Shown: positions 40,663-48,222 of the stretch, piece after piece
Position numbering within the stretch: the stretch's first letter is position 1
Layout of the letters: each line of letters starts with the position of its first letter
Origin: a virus
Strand: one strand, 5' to 3'
Virus record (IMG/VR): IMGVR_UViG_3300037096_000007
Span: 1 to 59,263 of that record
Length of the DNA: 59,263 nucleotides
The notes under the pieces: generated by a model
Seen by the model: the letters and a program-made list of their open reading frames with translations, nothing else
The model's database searches: none
What the model was told of the DNA's origin: nothing
Position numbers and translations under genes: made by a program

Positions 40663-41771
40663 ATACCGACACAGCCGAACAAGATGTTCAATTCGCGGAA
40701 TTAGAGACGTTGGCGAGCAAGGGCGAAATCGCTGTCCGCGAACCGCGCTCGAATGGCGCGATGCCGATCACCGAGCCGTCAACGCCGCCCCCGGCAATCT
40801 CGCGCAACGATGTTGCGGCGCTCGCTGGCGCTATCGCCAAGGTCATGCAGGCGATTGGGATGGTCGAAAAGACCGGCGAGCACCAATATTTCAAATACAG
40901 CTACACGACCATGAATGACATGCTGAAAAAGCTAACCCCGCTCATGGCCGAGAATGGCATCGCCATCATTCAGGATGAAATCAATCGGCATTTTGTCGAA
41001 GGCAATTACGTCGCCGCGTCCTATGAATTCACGATTCTTCACAGCAGCGGCGCAATATGGCCGCACCGCCCTCGATTTACGGGCTTGTCATTGGCAAAAA
41101 GCGAAAAGGGCGGTTTTGATCCCGCATGTCTGAATAAATGCGCCATCGCCGCGCGTAAGTATTTCCTGCTTTCGCTATTCCAAATTCCGGCTGGCGACGT
41201 TGATGATGCGGACCAAGGCGACAATGATCATTCAGCGCCGCCGAAACAAGCCGCACGCGCCAAGGCGCCGAATCCGTCGCAATCAACTACGCCGCCAAAA
41301 CATCAAAAGCCGCAAATGATCGCCGCCGAAGGTAGCCGCGCCGGATGGGTCCAATCATTCAATACCGCCATCGCCGGATGCGAGAACGTTGCCGAATTAT
41401 CGGCATGGAAAAATCTTAACCAAAAGGCGCTGGACGATATCAAGGAGCACGCGCCGAAATTGTTTTCGGATATCGACGCCAATTTCAAGGCGATCGCATC
41501 CAAGTTTGCGCCATCGAAGCCGGAAAAGCCCGTTGCCGATTTCGACCTGGAATCGCCGTCAACATGGGCCGACAATCCCGATGCGCTGCTCAAGGCCGTC
41601 GAGGCCAAATGCAAGACATATTCGGACCAGCCCGATCCGGGTGGATTAGGCGATTGGTTTTACCAGGAAATTGAGGCGCATTTAGTTGACGCTGGCATGA
41701 TGGTGCCGGACCTCGATAAGATAGCCGAGATTTATCAGCGGCATCTTAAGCGGGCGAAGGGTGGATCATGA
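40659..41771 (+). CDS. erf: ERF-family single-strand annealing recombinase, 370 aa
   Basis: ERF core at ~48-175: LAGAIAKVMQAIGMVEKTGE, FKYSYTTMNDMLKKLTPLMA, GIAIIQDEI, AASYEFTILHSSG, then FDPACLNKCAIAARKYFLLSLF with DVDDADQ. The C-terminal ~190 residues are a linker and a separate helical part (GWVQSFNTAIAGCENVAELS). In P22, Erf anneals single strands to circularise or recombine the genome after entry. Here it probably works with the RuvC-like nuclease. Confidence 0.85.
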   Translation: MNTDTAEQDVQFAELETLASKGEIAVREPRSNGAMPITEPSTPPPAISRNDVAALAGAIAKVMQAIGMVEKTGEHQYFKYSYTTMNDMLKKLTPLMAENGIAIIQDEINRHFVEGNYVAASYEFTILHSSGAIWPHRPRFTGLSLAKSEKGGFDPACLNKCAIAARKYFLLSLFQIPAGDVDDADQGDNDHSAPPKQAARAKAPNPSQSTTPPKHQKPQMIAAEGSRAGWVQSFNTAIAGCENVAELSAWKNLNQKALDDIKEHAPKLFSDIDANFKAIASKFAPSKPEKPVADFDLESPSTWADNPDALLKAVEAKCKTYSDQPDPGGLGDWFYQEIEAHLVDAGMMVPDLDKIAEIYQRHLKRAKGGS

Positions 41772-42034
41772 TGGACATAAAATGGCCTCAACATAAAGCA
41801 TCGCTGACGTTGACACATAACGATCACAAGTCCTATTACCGGACGGTCGCTCAATCAATCGCGGAGGAAGATCACGGATACCGCGACCGCGACTGGATTA
41901 GCGATGAACAAAAACACAAAGCCATAGCGACAAACGATTGCTGGACGCTGCAATGGTATCCTGACACGCCGAGCGGTTTTTGTATGTTTGCTGCTGCTGA
42001 TCTGGATGCGCTGTTGGAAGCAGCAAACGCCTAA
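41768..42034 (+). CDS. Unrecognised protein, 88 aa
   Basis: Polar, with several Trp/His (MMDIKWPQHKASLTLTHNDH, SYYRTVAQSI, NDCWTLQWYPDTPSGFCMFA) and an Ala-rich C-terminal helix. Overlaps the ERF stop by 4 bases. Function unknown. Confidence 0.6.
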   Translation: MMDIKWPQHKASLTLTHNDHKSYYRTVAQSIAEEDHGYRDRDWISDEQKHKAIATNDCWTLQWYPDTPSGFCMFAAADLDALLEAANA

Positions 42035-42036
42035 TC

Positions 42037-42471
42037 ATGCCAATCGAAACAACCCTCCGCAAACGACCGGCTAAACATGCAGGCGAGCTAGGTCTATTCC
42101 CGGATTCCGCGCTATCGCACGACGATATGGAATTGCTACCGTCGAATGAGGACATTTGGATTGAGGCGACAACGCCGCGCAATCAAAAGCTGATGCGGTT
42201 TTTGTGGGCGCTCGCAACAAAGCTGGCTTACGGCGGATTATTTGGAGACAAGGACGAGGCAATGTCGGCATTGAAAGTCTCAGCCAAATTCGCACGGTTC
42301 GGATATGATAAACAGGGCCGCATCGTGATCGTGCCGAAATCGTTGGCGCGTGCCAGTGGCATAACACTAGCGCGCCTCGCCGACCGCATGGTGTTTATAA
42401 CATGCACAGAATTGTTGCCTGGAATGGCTGAGGGCGATTTGCGGAACGAGATTGAACGGATGATAGGTTGA
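42037..42471 (+). CDS. Unrecognised recombination-operon protein, 144 aa
   Basis: ATTPRNQKLMRFLWALATKL, DEAMSALKVSAKFARFGYDK, IVIVPKSLARASGITLARLA are compact helix/strand stretches. This is somewhat reminiscent of the DUF1367/NinB-like proteins that accompany phage annealases, but I cannot assign it firmly. Followed by a TTGA-coupled gene. Confidence 0.6.
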   Translation: MPIETTLRKRPAKHAGELGLFPDSALSHDDMELLPSNEDIWIEATTPRNQKLMRFLWALATKLAYGGLFGDKDEAMSALKVSAKFARFGYDKQGRIVIVPKSLARASGITLARLADRMVFITCTELLPGMAEGDLRNEIERMIG

Positions 42472-42719
42472 AGACCATGCGATTTATGCCTCATCCGCTG
42501 TCTCTCAGTATTTTAGAATTGAGATATGCGTATTGCGCATTGGCTGGTAAATTTTCCTTCATGATTGTGAAACAGGACGATGGGAAATGGTACACAAGCT
42601 GGCAAGATCGCAAAAACGGCGGCAGCGCATCAAATACGATTGAAGGACCATTCCTCGGCCGTGATAAAGCAGAGGCGAATTGTCGGCACATCTTCAAAAG
42701 TTTACAGCAAAAACAATAA
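42468..42719 (+). CDS. Unrecognised protein, 83 aa
   Basis: Probable TTG start at 42468 overlapping the TGA of the preceding gene; an in-frame ATG is three codons later. Strand-rich (GKFSFMIVKQDDGKWYTSWQ) with a C-terminal helix (DKAEANCRHIFKSLQQKQ). Function unknown. Confidence 0.5.
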   Translation: MKTMRFMPHPLSLSILELRYAYCALAGKFSFMIVKQDDGKWYTSWQDRKNGGSASNTIEGPFLGRDKAEANCRHIFKSLQQKQ

Positions 42720-42750
42720 ATTTATTTGTGATTGAACAGGGAACAGAAAA

Positions 42751-43296
42751 ATGTCCACCAAACGGGGCGAAGGCGTAACAGCCGCGTGGCTTCATTCTCA
42801 CGCCAGTTATGACGGGTCGGATTGCCTGATCTGGCCCTTCGCGCGCACGACTGCTGGCTATGGCTGCTTTGGTCATGAAGGCGAGCATTATCGCGCACAC
42901 CGCTATATGTGCCGCCTTGTGAATGGGCCACCGCCAACGCCGAAACACGAAGCTGCTCACTCTTGCGGACGTGGCCACGACGCCTGCGTGCATCCGAAGC
43001 ATCTTTCGTGGAAAACACGGAAAGAAAATCAAGACGATAGGATAGCGCATGGCACGGTGCCAAAGCGACCGCGCCGTGTGATGCTGACACCCGAGCAGGT
43101 TATCGAGATTCGTGCGGCGCAAGGCAGGGAAACGACGGCCTCGTTGATGGCGCGATTTAATACCTCGCATTCAAACATTCTGGATATTCAGCGTGGCGTC
43201 ACTTGGAAGGGTGGCATAGCGGGTAAGGGCGGCTTTGCCGTCAAGCCCTATCGCGGCGGTCGTCCGAAAGTTTGTTCCCTTCCCAAGGCTGAGTAA
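42751..43296 (+). CDS. HNH endonuclease (homing-type), 181 aa
   Basis: HNH_3 type: SDCLIWPFARTTAGYGCFGH, HYRAHRYMCRLVNGPPPTPK, HEAAHSCGRGHDACVHPKHL, followed by WKTRKENQDD. The His-Asn/His metal site and the CxxC-like Cys pair are in the right order. The C-terminal part (LTPEQVIEIRAAQGRETTAS, LMARFNTSHSNILDIQRG) is a helix-turn-helix of the NUMOD type. Freestanding HNH genes of this architecture are mobile in phages. Preceded by a GGGAACAGAAAAATG start element. Confidence 0.82.
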   Translation: MSTKRGEGVTAAWLHSHASYDGSDCLIWPFARTTAGYGCFGHEGEHYRAHRYMCRLVNGPPPTPKHEAAHSCGRGHDACVHPKHLSWKTRKENQDDRIAHGTVPKRPRRVMLTPEQVIEIRAAQGRETTASLMARFNTSHSNILDIQRGVTWKGGIAGKGGFAVKPYRGGRPKVCSLPKAE

Positions 43297-43297
43297 G

Positions 43298-43579
43298 ATG
43301 AAGCTGCGCCCGGAAACGATCAAAGTCCTCAAATGTCTTGCAGACAATTACGATACCTATGAGGGCTTTCATTACCACACCTTCAATGGCATTTGCAGTG
43401 AGACTAGCTTGAATCGCCCGACCGTTCGCAGAGCGTGTCGGTTGCTCACACGAAAGGGTCTGGCACAATTCGGGCGTGGCCTTTGGACTGAAGATGGGAC
43501 ACCAGCCGGAAGCGGCTATGCCGCCACGAGCGCCGGAAAAGAGTTCGTAGTCTCCGGGGGTGAGAGAACAGATGGCTGA
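43298..43579 (+). CDS. Winged-helix-like protein, 93 aa
   Basis: Start at ATG 43298, one base after the HNH stop. Residues ~5-55 resemble a winged helix (ETIKVLKCLADNYDTYEGFH, ICSETSLNRPTVRRACRLLT, RKGLAQFGRGLWTEDG). Could be a small transcriptional regulator, or only a host-takeover protein with that fold. Confidence 0.55.
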   Translation: MKLRPETIKVLKCLADNYDTYEGFHYHTFNGICSETSLNRPTVRRACRLLTRKGLAQFGRGLWTEDGTPAGSGYAATSAGKEFVVSGGERTDG

Positions 43580-43793
43580 CCGCGATCCTATTGTTGATCC
43601 AAAGCCCGGCGATGTCGTCAGGTCTTGCTATGTGACGATTGGCGAAAGACACGTGACGCACGTCAACGACTGTGGCGTGACCTACAAGCGCGTTCGCCCG
43701 AATGGTCGGCGATATGATGGCTACTGCCTTCCTGGCATCTGGACGAAATGGTGTCGCTCGCACTACGTCGCGATCATGCTACGCGCCGAATAA
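43572..43793 (+). CDS. Unrecognised protein, 73 aa
   Basis: Start at ATG 43572 within the preceding gene's end (GAGAGAACAG before it). Strand-rich (PGDVVRSCYVTIGERHVTHV, VTYKRVRPNGRRYDGYCLPG). Function unknown; one of the run of tiny early genes. Confidence 0.5.
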   Translation: MADRDPIVDPKPGDVVRSCYVTIGERHVTHVNDCGVTYKRVRPNGRRYDGYCLPGIWTKWCRSHYVAIMLRAE

Positions 43794-43820
43794 TCGGCAT
43801 GCTCACTAGGACTCCATGCG

Positions 43821-44021
43821 ATGAAAACGAAACGGCATAAAGCGCAACATGAGCTTGTTGTCTTTCTTGCGCTGTGGGCCGACCGATATCAGCGTGATTA
43901 TGGCCTCGATGGCCTGCATCCAACTCATTATGATTTGATGGAAAAGTACGGCGCAAGAATGAATAGCTTCAAACGCGCAACAAACGCCGTGGTCGCTTCT
44001 GCTCAGGAAACAGAAAAATGA
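43821..44021 (+). CDS. Unrecognised helical protein, 66 aa
   Basis: Helical and basic (MKTKRHKAQHELVVFLALWA, RYQRDYGLDGLHPTHYDLME). Its last codons, encoding AQETEK, are also the ribosome site of the next gene (CAGGAAACAGAAAAATG) and are repeated at the end of that gene. Function unknown. Confidence 0.5.
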   Translation: MKTKRHKAQHELVVFLALWADRYQRDYGLDGLHPTHYDLMEKYGARMNSFKRATNAVVASAQETEK

Positions 44022-44233
44022 AATTCGCTACCAACCTCTACGGACTTCGTGCAGCGAAACGAATTGTTCGCAATGGGCGCGCTACGGTCAAAGGAGAAAC
44101 TGACCCATACGCGAAAGGATTTCGCGCCGCGCTGCGCCAAGCGGAGTTCGATATTCAAGCCGAGATTGAGGAAATTAGAAACTTCACATCCGCCAAGTTG
44201 GTGGTCAAGACTGCTCAGGAAACGGAAAGATGA
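44018..44233 (+). CDS. Unrecognised basic helical protein, 71 aa
   Basis: MKFATNLYGLRAAKRIVRNG, then KGFRAALRQAEFDIQAEIEE; ends AQETER, almost the same as the end of the preceding gene. Coupled on both sides by ATGA overlaps. Function unknown. Confidence 0.5.
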   Translation: MKFATNLYGLRAAKRIVRNGRATVKGETDPYAKGFRAALRQAEFDIQAEIEEIRNFTSAKLVVKTAQETER

Positions 44234-44337
44234 ACAAAGATCATGATGAAACGCGCACGCCCGCCGAAGAATTGGCGGTGGCAATTGTTGACATCATGCT
44301 TATCCGGTTGCCACACACAAACGCTGAGACCTACTAG
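44230..44337 (+). CDS. 35-aa protein
   Basis: Starts inside the repeated GGAAACGGAAAGATGA junction. Sequence MNKDHDETRTPAEELAVAIV then DIMLIRLPHTNAETY. Very short; support is the coupling only. Confidence 0.4.
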   Translation: MNKDHDETRTPAEELAVAIVDIMLIRLPHTNAETY

Positions 44338-44349
44338 GGATAGAGACAA

Positions 44350-44742
44350 ATGAGAACTATCACAGTCGAGGAATTTCAGGCCGAGTTGAAAGCGCAAGGC
44401 GTGCGCTCGCATGAACACTCTGCCTTCCGATGCGTAATGTGCGGCACGATCCAATCCGGACGCGATCTCATAGACGCGGGCGCTGGTAAGACTTTCGACG
44501 ATATTGAAAAATTCGTCGGCTTTTCGTGCGTCGGGCGATGGACGAAAGCCGGGCCGCACAAGAAGGGCAATCCTCCGGGCATCGGCTGCGATTGGACGCT
44601 TGGCGGTCTCTTCACCCTGCACGATCTGGCGGTAAAGACCGCTGACGGGAAAGAACATCCCCGCTTTGAGCTTGCAACGCCGCAAGAGGCGCAAACCCTC
44701 CAAGCTAAACACGAAACACAAGATGCAGGGCTGTGTGTCTAA
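44350..44742 (+). CDS. Cys-containing phage protein, 130 aa
   Basis: Contains FRCVMCGTIQSG (CxxC), later FSCVGRW and GIGCDWTLGGLF, suggesting a zinc-stabilised small domain. A recurrent type of phage protein of unknown role ('CxMCGTxQS...GCDWTLGGLF'). Stop followed by a 20-base gap. Confidence 0.6.
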   Translation: MRTITVEEFQAELKAQGVRSHEHSAFRCVMCGTIQSGRDLIDAGAGKTFDDIEKFVGFSCVGRWTKAGPHKKGNPPGIGCDWTLGGLFTLHDLAVKTADGKEHPRFELATPQEAQTLQAKHETQDAGLCV

Positions 44743-44762
44743 ACCGGATAAGCACGGTTGAC

Positions 44763-44858
44763 ATGATTAATGCGGGGCACCTTCGCGGAAAAGATCAGCA
44801 TCCCCGGTTTGCTAGACTTGTTCAGGCAATAGATCGTGCGCTCAAGACCGCTGAGTGA
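44763..44858 (+). CDS. Possible 31-aa peptide
   Basis: Frame MINAGHLRGKDQHPRFARLV and following, without a strong ribosome site. Placed only because it fills the gap between two genes; could be noncoding. Confidence 0.25.
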   Translation: MINAGHLRGKDQHPRFARLVQAIDRALKTAE

Positions 44859-44868
44859 GGGAGCAAAC

Positions 44869-45162
44869 ATGGCCCTTAGTGAAACAAGTAAAGGTGAGGT
44901 TGCCTCGTTCGTGAAAGAGCGCGATGAAATATTAATGGCTTGCGACGTTGACCAAATGTACGCCTTCCATGCGAAGCACAATCCATGCCGTCGGTTTCCA
45001 AACCGGGCGGTTGCCGAGATCGCGCTGCATAAAGCTAGAACTGCCGCTAAAAACCTTCCGATGTTTGCTCGGGTACTATCGAAGCAATGGCTCGAAGAGC
45101 GCGGCTATACGTCGCTGGACGACGGCGACGTGAATACGACTCCACTTTCTCCCACAAAGTGA
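44869..45162 (+). CDS. Unrecognised protein, 97 aa
   Basis: Start ATG 44869, with GAGGGAG upstream. Helical N-terminus (LSETSKGEVASFVKERDEIL) and RTAAKNLPMFARVLSKQWLE; possibly a small DNA or protein binder. Function unknown. Confidence 0.55.
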   Translation: MALSETSKGEVASFVKERDEILMACDVDQMYAFHAKHNPCRRFPNRAVAEIALHKARTAAKNLPMFARVLSKQWLEERGYTSLDDGDVNTTPLSPTK

Positions 45163-45164
45163 AC

Positions 45165-45653
45165 ATGAACCACTACCTTGAAAACGACGCGGTGATCTCG
45201 GATTGCGGCAAGTATCGCTATTTGCTGCGCCGGACTTGGGACCATAAGAAGCCGCGCGCCATGCTGGTCATGCTCAATCCGTCTACCGCAGACGCCAAGA
45301 AGGACGATGCTACGATCCGTTCCTGCGTTCGATTGCTGTCCGGGCTTGGCTACGGCAGCATGGAAGTGGTCAACGTGTTCGGTTTCCGCGCGACCAAGCC
45401 TGATGAGCTTTTGAAGGCCGCTGATCCTTGCGGTCCTCGGAACGAGGATTGTGTGCGAGCGGCAATTAAGCGGTGCGACATTGCGATTGTCGCGTGGGGA
45501 GCATGGCCGCCAGCAGACCAAGCCAGCATCTATATCCGCAATGCCATTCGGGCAGAGCGACCGGCGATGTTCTGTTTCGGCAAGACTCAATCCGGGGCGC
45601 CGCGTCATCCGCTGTACGTAAAAAGTGGAACGCCGCTCGAAACCTTTGCGTAG
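45165..45653 (+). CDS. DUF1643 protein, 162 aa
   Basis: Start ATG 45165. Family signature: RRTWDHKKPRAMLVMLNPST, ADAKKDDATIRSCVRLLSGL, GYGSMEVVNVFGFRATKPDE, and CDIAIVAWGAW. DUF1643 proteins occur in many phages and bacteria; enzymatic role not established. Only reliably classed protein in this part of the early region. Confidence 0.8.
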   Translation: MNHYLENDAVISDCGKYRYLLRRTWDHKKPRAMLVMLNPSTADAKKDDATIRSCVRLLSGLGYGSMEVVNVFGFRATKPDELLKAADPCGPRNEDCVRAAIKRCDIAIVAWGAWPPADQASIYIRNAIRAERPAMFCFGKTQSGAPRHPLYVKSGTPLETFA

Positions 45654-45683
45654 TTCTAAGACCACAGGAAACACAAAATAATT

Positions 45684-45733
45684 GCCCTAGGGCTATTTTA
45701 CCCCCTTGACTTGGCCCTAGGGCCCTGTATCTT
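45684..45733 (+). promoter_or_regulatory. Sigma-70-like promoter with two CCCTAGGG palindromes
   Basis: -35 TTGACT (45706-45711), 16-base spacer, -10 TATCTT (45728-45733). One palindrome, GCCCTAGGGC (45684-45693), lies upstream; a second, GGCCCTAGGGCC (45713-45724), fills the spacer. Their centres are 30 bp apart, about three helix turns. A dimeric repressor bound at both could shut the promoter. The operon it starts includes an XRE-type gene (46139), a candidate ligand. The gap 45654-45773 holds no gene. Confidence 0.6.
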
Positions 45734-45773
45734 AGGCTTTGTCGAGGGCAATCAGGCCCAGATGGAGAGACAG

Positions 45774-45956
45774 ATGGCTAAGGCACATTTCAAGTTTGCG
45801 CCCGGCGATCAGGTTCAAGACCTAACCTTCGATCCGCCGCCGAGCGGCATCGTGGTTGCCAAGCACGATAAGCCAGACGCCTATTATGTGCGGCTGGAAA
45901 ATGGAGCCAACGACGTTGTGATCCACGCGCGCAACCTTCGTATGCTGGAGGGCTGA
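45774..45956 (+). CDS. 60-aa SH3-like small protein
   Basis: Start at ATG 45774, with GGAGAGAC before it. FAPGDQVQDLTFDPPPSGIV, VAKHDKPDAYYVRLENGAND, VVIHARNLRML: strand-rich, like a small SH3/Tudor barrel. First gene after the CCCTAGGG promoter. Function unknown. Confidence 0.55.
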   Translation: MAKAHFKFAPGDQVQDLTFDPPPSGIVVAKHDKPDAYYVRLENGANDVVIHARNLRMLEG

Positions 45957-45959
45957 GCC

Positions 45960-46142
45960 ATGATCCGGTTCATTGGACGCGACCTGCGCGGCATCAAACG
46001 AGTTTGGGGCGAAGGCGCCACAGAGGTTGAAGCCGCCGCAGAGTGCGAAAAGGCGATTAACGAATACGTGAAACGGCGGCCGGACTGCTGGCCGATGCAG
46101 ATGGAGCGTGTTCCCGATAGTGAGGCGCAATACTATCCATGA
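45960..46142 (+). CDS. Unrecognised protein, 60 aa
   Basis: MIRFIGRDLRGIKRVWGEGA, then helical TEVEAAAECEKAINEYVKRR. Stop overlaps the next start by 4 bases. Function unknown. Confidence 0.5.
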   Translation: MIRFIGRDLRGIKRVWGEGATEVEAAAECEKAINEYVKRRPDCWPMQMERVPDSEAQYYP

Positions 46143-46321
46143 CGGCAACTCAATTTCGCGCCATGCTGAAACGTCTCAAGCTGTCTCAGCGTGGCGCGGC
46201 TCGTCTGTTCAAGGTGGACGAACGCACGGCCCGACGATGGGCGTTAGGTGAGCGCAACGTGCCGGTTGCCGTCGCGGTCAAGCTCAGTGAACTTGTAGAG
46301 GGCGCCAATGCTTTCCGCTGA
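46139..46321 (+). CDS. XRE-family helix-turn-helix regulator, 60 aa
   Basis: FRAMLKRLKLSQRGAARLFK, VDERTARRWALGERNVPVAV, AVKLSELVEG: a clean XRE-type HTH of minimal length. Third gene of the operon behind the CCCTAGGG promoter, so autoregulation is plausible. No C-terminal dimerisation domain. Confidence 0.7.
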   Translation: MTATQFRAMLKRLKLSQRGAARLFKVDERTARRWALGERNVPVAVAVKLSELVEGANAFR

Positions 46322-46538
46322 GGAATGCCACGCCAAGCGCAACGAGCTTAACGCCATGGCGCGCAAGGCCAGGAAGGCCGGTGACGAAGCCTTGGAGAGC
46401 CGCTGCCGTATTCTGGCGCAAAATCTTCGCCTGATGGCTACCGACAATGCTTATTTTATTCGCGAGCGCGCGGCGGCGATGTACGAGAAAAACAAGTTTC
46501 GGTTTGAGCGGGATATGGCGCGCACGGTCGGCGCATAG
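46308..46538 (+). CDS. Unrecognised helical protein, 76 aa
   Basis: MLSAEECHAKRNELNAMARK, then ALESRCRILAQNLRLMATDN and YFIRERAAAMYEKNKFRFER. Charged helices; possible coiled coil. Overlaps the XRE stop by 14 bases. Function unknown. Confidence 0.5.
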   Translation: MLSAEECHAKRNELNAMARKARKAGDEALESRCRILAQNLRLMATDNAYFIRERAAAMYEKNKFRFERDMARTVGA

Positions 46539-46550
46539 GAGTGTGGGATA

Positions 46551-46733
46551 ATGGGCCTCAAATATACAGTCGAGACTATCGGTGAACTCAAGAAAGCAAT
46601 CGCGCTTATTCCCGAGGACGTGACGTTCCAGTGTGAGTTCGACGGCACGGACTATCGGAAACTTGACGTGCAGCTTTGCTACGACTTCGATCCAGAAGCG
46701 CGGTTCGTGAAGTTCACGTTGCCGGAAGATTGA
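46551..46733 (+). CDS. Unrecognised acidic protein, 60 aa
   Basis: KYTVETIGELKKAIALIPED, VTFQCEFDGTDYRKLDVQLC; strand-helix-strand, acidic. Function unknown. Confidence 0.5.
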   Translation: MGLKYTVETIGELKKAIALIPEDVTFQCEFDGTDYRKLDVQLCYDFDPEARFVKFTLPED

Positions 46734-46766
46734 ACCATTATTGATGGGTCACTACGGAGAAATCGT

Positions 46767-46940
46767 ATGTCCAGAGATACTGCGGCACGTCGGGAAGCAA
46801 AGCGCAAAGCAGTAGTTGCTCGGCTGAAAGAGGCCACAGCTTCTCTCGATCTTCTTTCGGGCATGTGGGAAGAAAAAACTCTCGACACGCTGATCCTGGC
46901 TTTCGGGATCGGCCATGTCGAACTTGATCCAGACTGTTGA
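46767..46940 (+). CDS. 57-aa charged protein
   Basis: MSRDTAARREAKRKAVVARL is very basic at the N-terminus; the C-terminal part is hydrophobic/acidic (TLDTLILAFGIGHVELDPDC). CGGAG lies upstream of the ATG. Function unknown. Confidence 0.45.
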   Translation: MSRDTAARREAKRKAVVARLKEATASLDLLSGMWEEKTLDTLILAFGIGHVELDPDC

Positions 46941-46960
46941 TGGGAGAGGGAACAGAAATC

Positions 46961-47143
46961 ATGGCATCACGCAGAACTCTATTTTCGGTGATCGAAGTCA
47001 TCAGCAACGACGGCGAGAAATCGTTTGAGGTTGAGTGGCATCCAGAAATGTATCCATTTTTGGATGAAGCTTACGCCAACGGACAAATGACTGATCGCCT
47101 CATCGAATTGGCGGAAGAATTGTTGCAGCCAATCGAAGTTTGA
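46961..47143 (+). CDS. 60-aa acidic protein
   Basis: Start at ATG 46961 after the GGGAACAG element. SRRTLFSVIEVISNDGEKSF, EVEWHPEMYPFLDEAYANGQ. Acidic, typical of inhibitor-like small proteins, but no function can be assigned. Confidence 0.5.
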   Translation: MASRRTLFSVIEVISNDGEKSFEVEWHPEMYPFLDEAYANGQMTDRLIELAEELLQPIEV

Positions 47144-47174
47144 TACCAGTCTTGATGAATTAGGAAACAGGAAA

Positions 47175-47366
47175 ATGAAGGCAATTTATTTCGACGCAAA
47201 GACTGGCACCGAGATACCTGCGCACTCCGTTAGCGGGATTACCGGGTTTGTCTCGTGGCGGCGGTTGGCTGAAATCTTTCGCGCCGCACATGAGGTCAAG
47301 TCATTTGAGGATTTGGTGTCGTATCAAATTGATGATCGCGGCATCACGTTTCGCGTCGAAGTTTAA
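47175..47366 (+). CDS. 63-aa protein
   Basis: Start ATG 47175, after AGGAAACAGGAAA. MKAIYFDAKTGTEIPAHSVS, SWRRLAEIFRAAHEVKSFED. Mixed alpha/beta, unrecognised. Confidence 0.5.
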   Translation: MKAIYFDAKTGTEIPAHSVSGITGFVSWRRLAEIFRAAHEVKSFEDLVSYQIDDRGITFRVEV

Positions 47367-47394
47367 AGCTAATGCGCCATAAGGGGACAAAACG

Positions 47395-47583
47395 ATGGCA
47401 GCAACAGCATACGATATGGGCCGAAGCGATTACATGCTTGGCAAGAGCATGTCGGATAATCGTTTCAAGGCTGCTCACCCTGCTTACAGAATGTGGGAAC
47501 GCGGCTGGGTTGATGCTGTGCGCGCTGATCCTCTGATTGACGCCGACGAGCGCGCTGCGTTGCTTGGCGAGGAAATATCCTGA
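47395..47583 (+). CDS. 62-aa protein of the 'Rmf/CrpP-like' small type
   Basis: YDMGRSDYMLGKSMSDNRFK, then YRMWERGWVDAVRADPLID. The layout 'G...G......  NP......W..GW..A' resembles ribosome-modulation-factor/CrpP-like small proteins; this is a weak pattern match only. Confidence 0.5.
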   Translation: MAATAYDMGRSDYMLGKSMSDNRFKAAHPAYRMWERGWVDAVRADPLIDADERAALLGEEIS

Positions 47584-47584
47584 A

Positions 47585-47722
47585 ATGGCCCGAGCGCAGA
47601 ATGCACCAAACGGAGCTTACGTCATGGACGCCGTTCAAGTCGGCGCGATTTGCTGGGACTGGCAATGGCGGAAAGGTAACGAATGGAAGCCGTGCGATAC
47701 GGCTAGGGCTTTGCACCACTAA
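47585..47722 (+). CDS. 45-aa Trp-rich protein
   Basis: MARAQNAPNGAYVMDAVQVG then AICWDWQWRKGNEWKPCDTA. Follows the previous stop by one base. Function unknown. Confidence 0.4.
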   Translation: MARAQNAPNGAYVMDAVQVGAICWDWQWRKGNEWKPCDTARALHH

Positions 47723-47737
47723 CGCGGAGGGTTTGAA

Positions 47738-47944
47738 ATGATTGTTGGGAAAAGAAACAAGAGCGGCGAACTTCGGTTCGGCCAATGGGCAGGCAACCCA
47801 AAAGGAATAGCAGAACGCAAGACCGACTGTATTGCCGAGGTCCACGACAGCCCCTCGTTTCTGTTTTACCAATGCAGCCGCAAGCGCGGACACGGACCAA
47901 ACGGCGAATTTTGCAAGCAGCACGCTAAAAAGTTAGCGCGCTAA
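47738..47944 (+). CDS. 68-aa Cys/His-containing protein
   Basis: Start ATG 47738, with GGAGG upstream. FGQWAGNPKGIAERKTDCIA, FYQCSRKRGHGPNGEFCKQH: four possible metal ligands (Cys, Cys, His, Cys/His). A zinc-binding small protein, unrecognised. Confidence 0.5.
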   Translation: MIVGKRNKSGELRFGQWAGNPKGIAERKTDCIAEVHDSPSFLFYQCSRKRGHGPNGEFCKQHAKKLAR

Positions 47945-47967
47945 CGCGGCGTTAGGAGACCAGAATC

Positions 47968-48222
47968 GTGAGCATCCGATCGCTTGAATATGCAAAAGCC
48001 CTCAAGGCGTCGGGATCGCAGCTCGGTCGTGAAGGACTGTCCAAACGCGTCCTTGCCATCGTTGCTGATTTCGACGGTTCTTACAAAGGAGCAATGGTTC
48101 TCGCTGGCAGGATGAAGGCAATAGCGCAAGCAGCAAAGAGCGACGGCTATTGGTCTGAAAAAGTTGATGACGGATTCCACAAGGAGCGCGTCGAGCTAAC
48201 CACTCGTCTCACACGGGGCTAG
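47968..48222 (+). CDS. 84-aa helical protein
   Basis: MSIRSLEYAKALKASGSQLG, LSKRVLAIVADFDGSYKGAM. Its final codons overlap the convergent RHH gene by 4 bases. Function unknown. Confidence 0.5.
   Translation: MSIRSLEYAKALKASGSQLGREGLSKRVLAIVADFDGSYKGAMVLAGRMKAIAQAAKSDGYWSEKVDDGFHKERVELTTRLTRG

Noticed and set aside
44215-44721. 168-codon minus-strand frame opposite the 130-aa Cys-containing gene
   Set aside because: Overlaps well-spaced, coupled plus-strand genes and shows no start signal.
45105-45674. 189-codon minus-strand frame opposite DUF1643
   Set aside because: Exact antisense of a recognised family; no support of its own.
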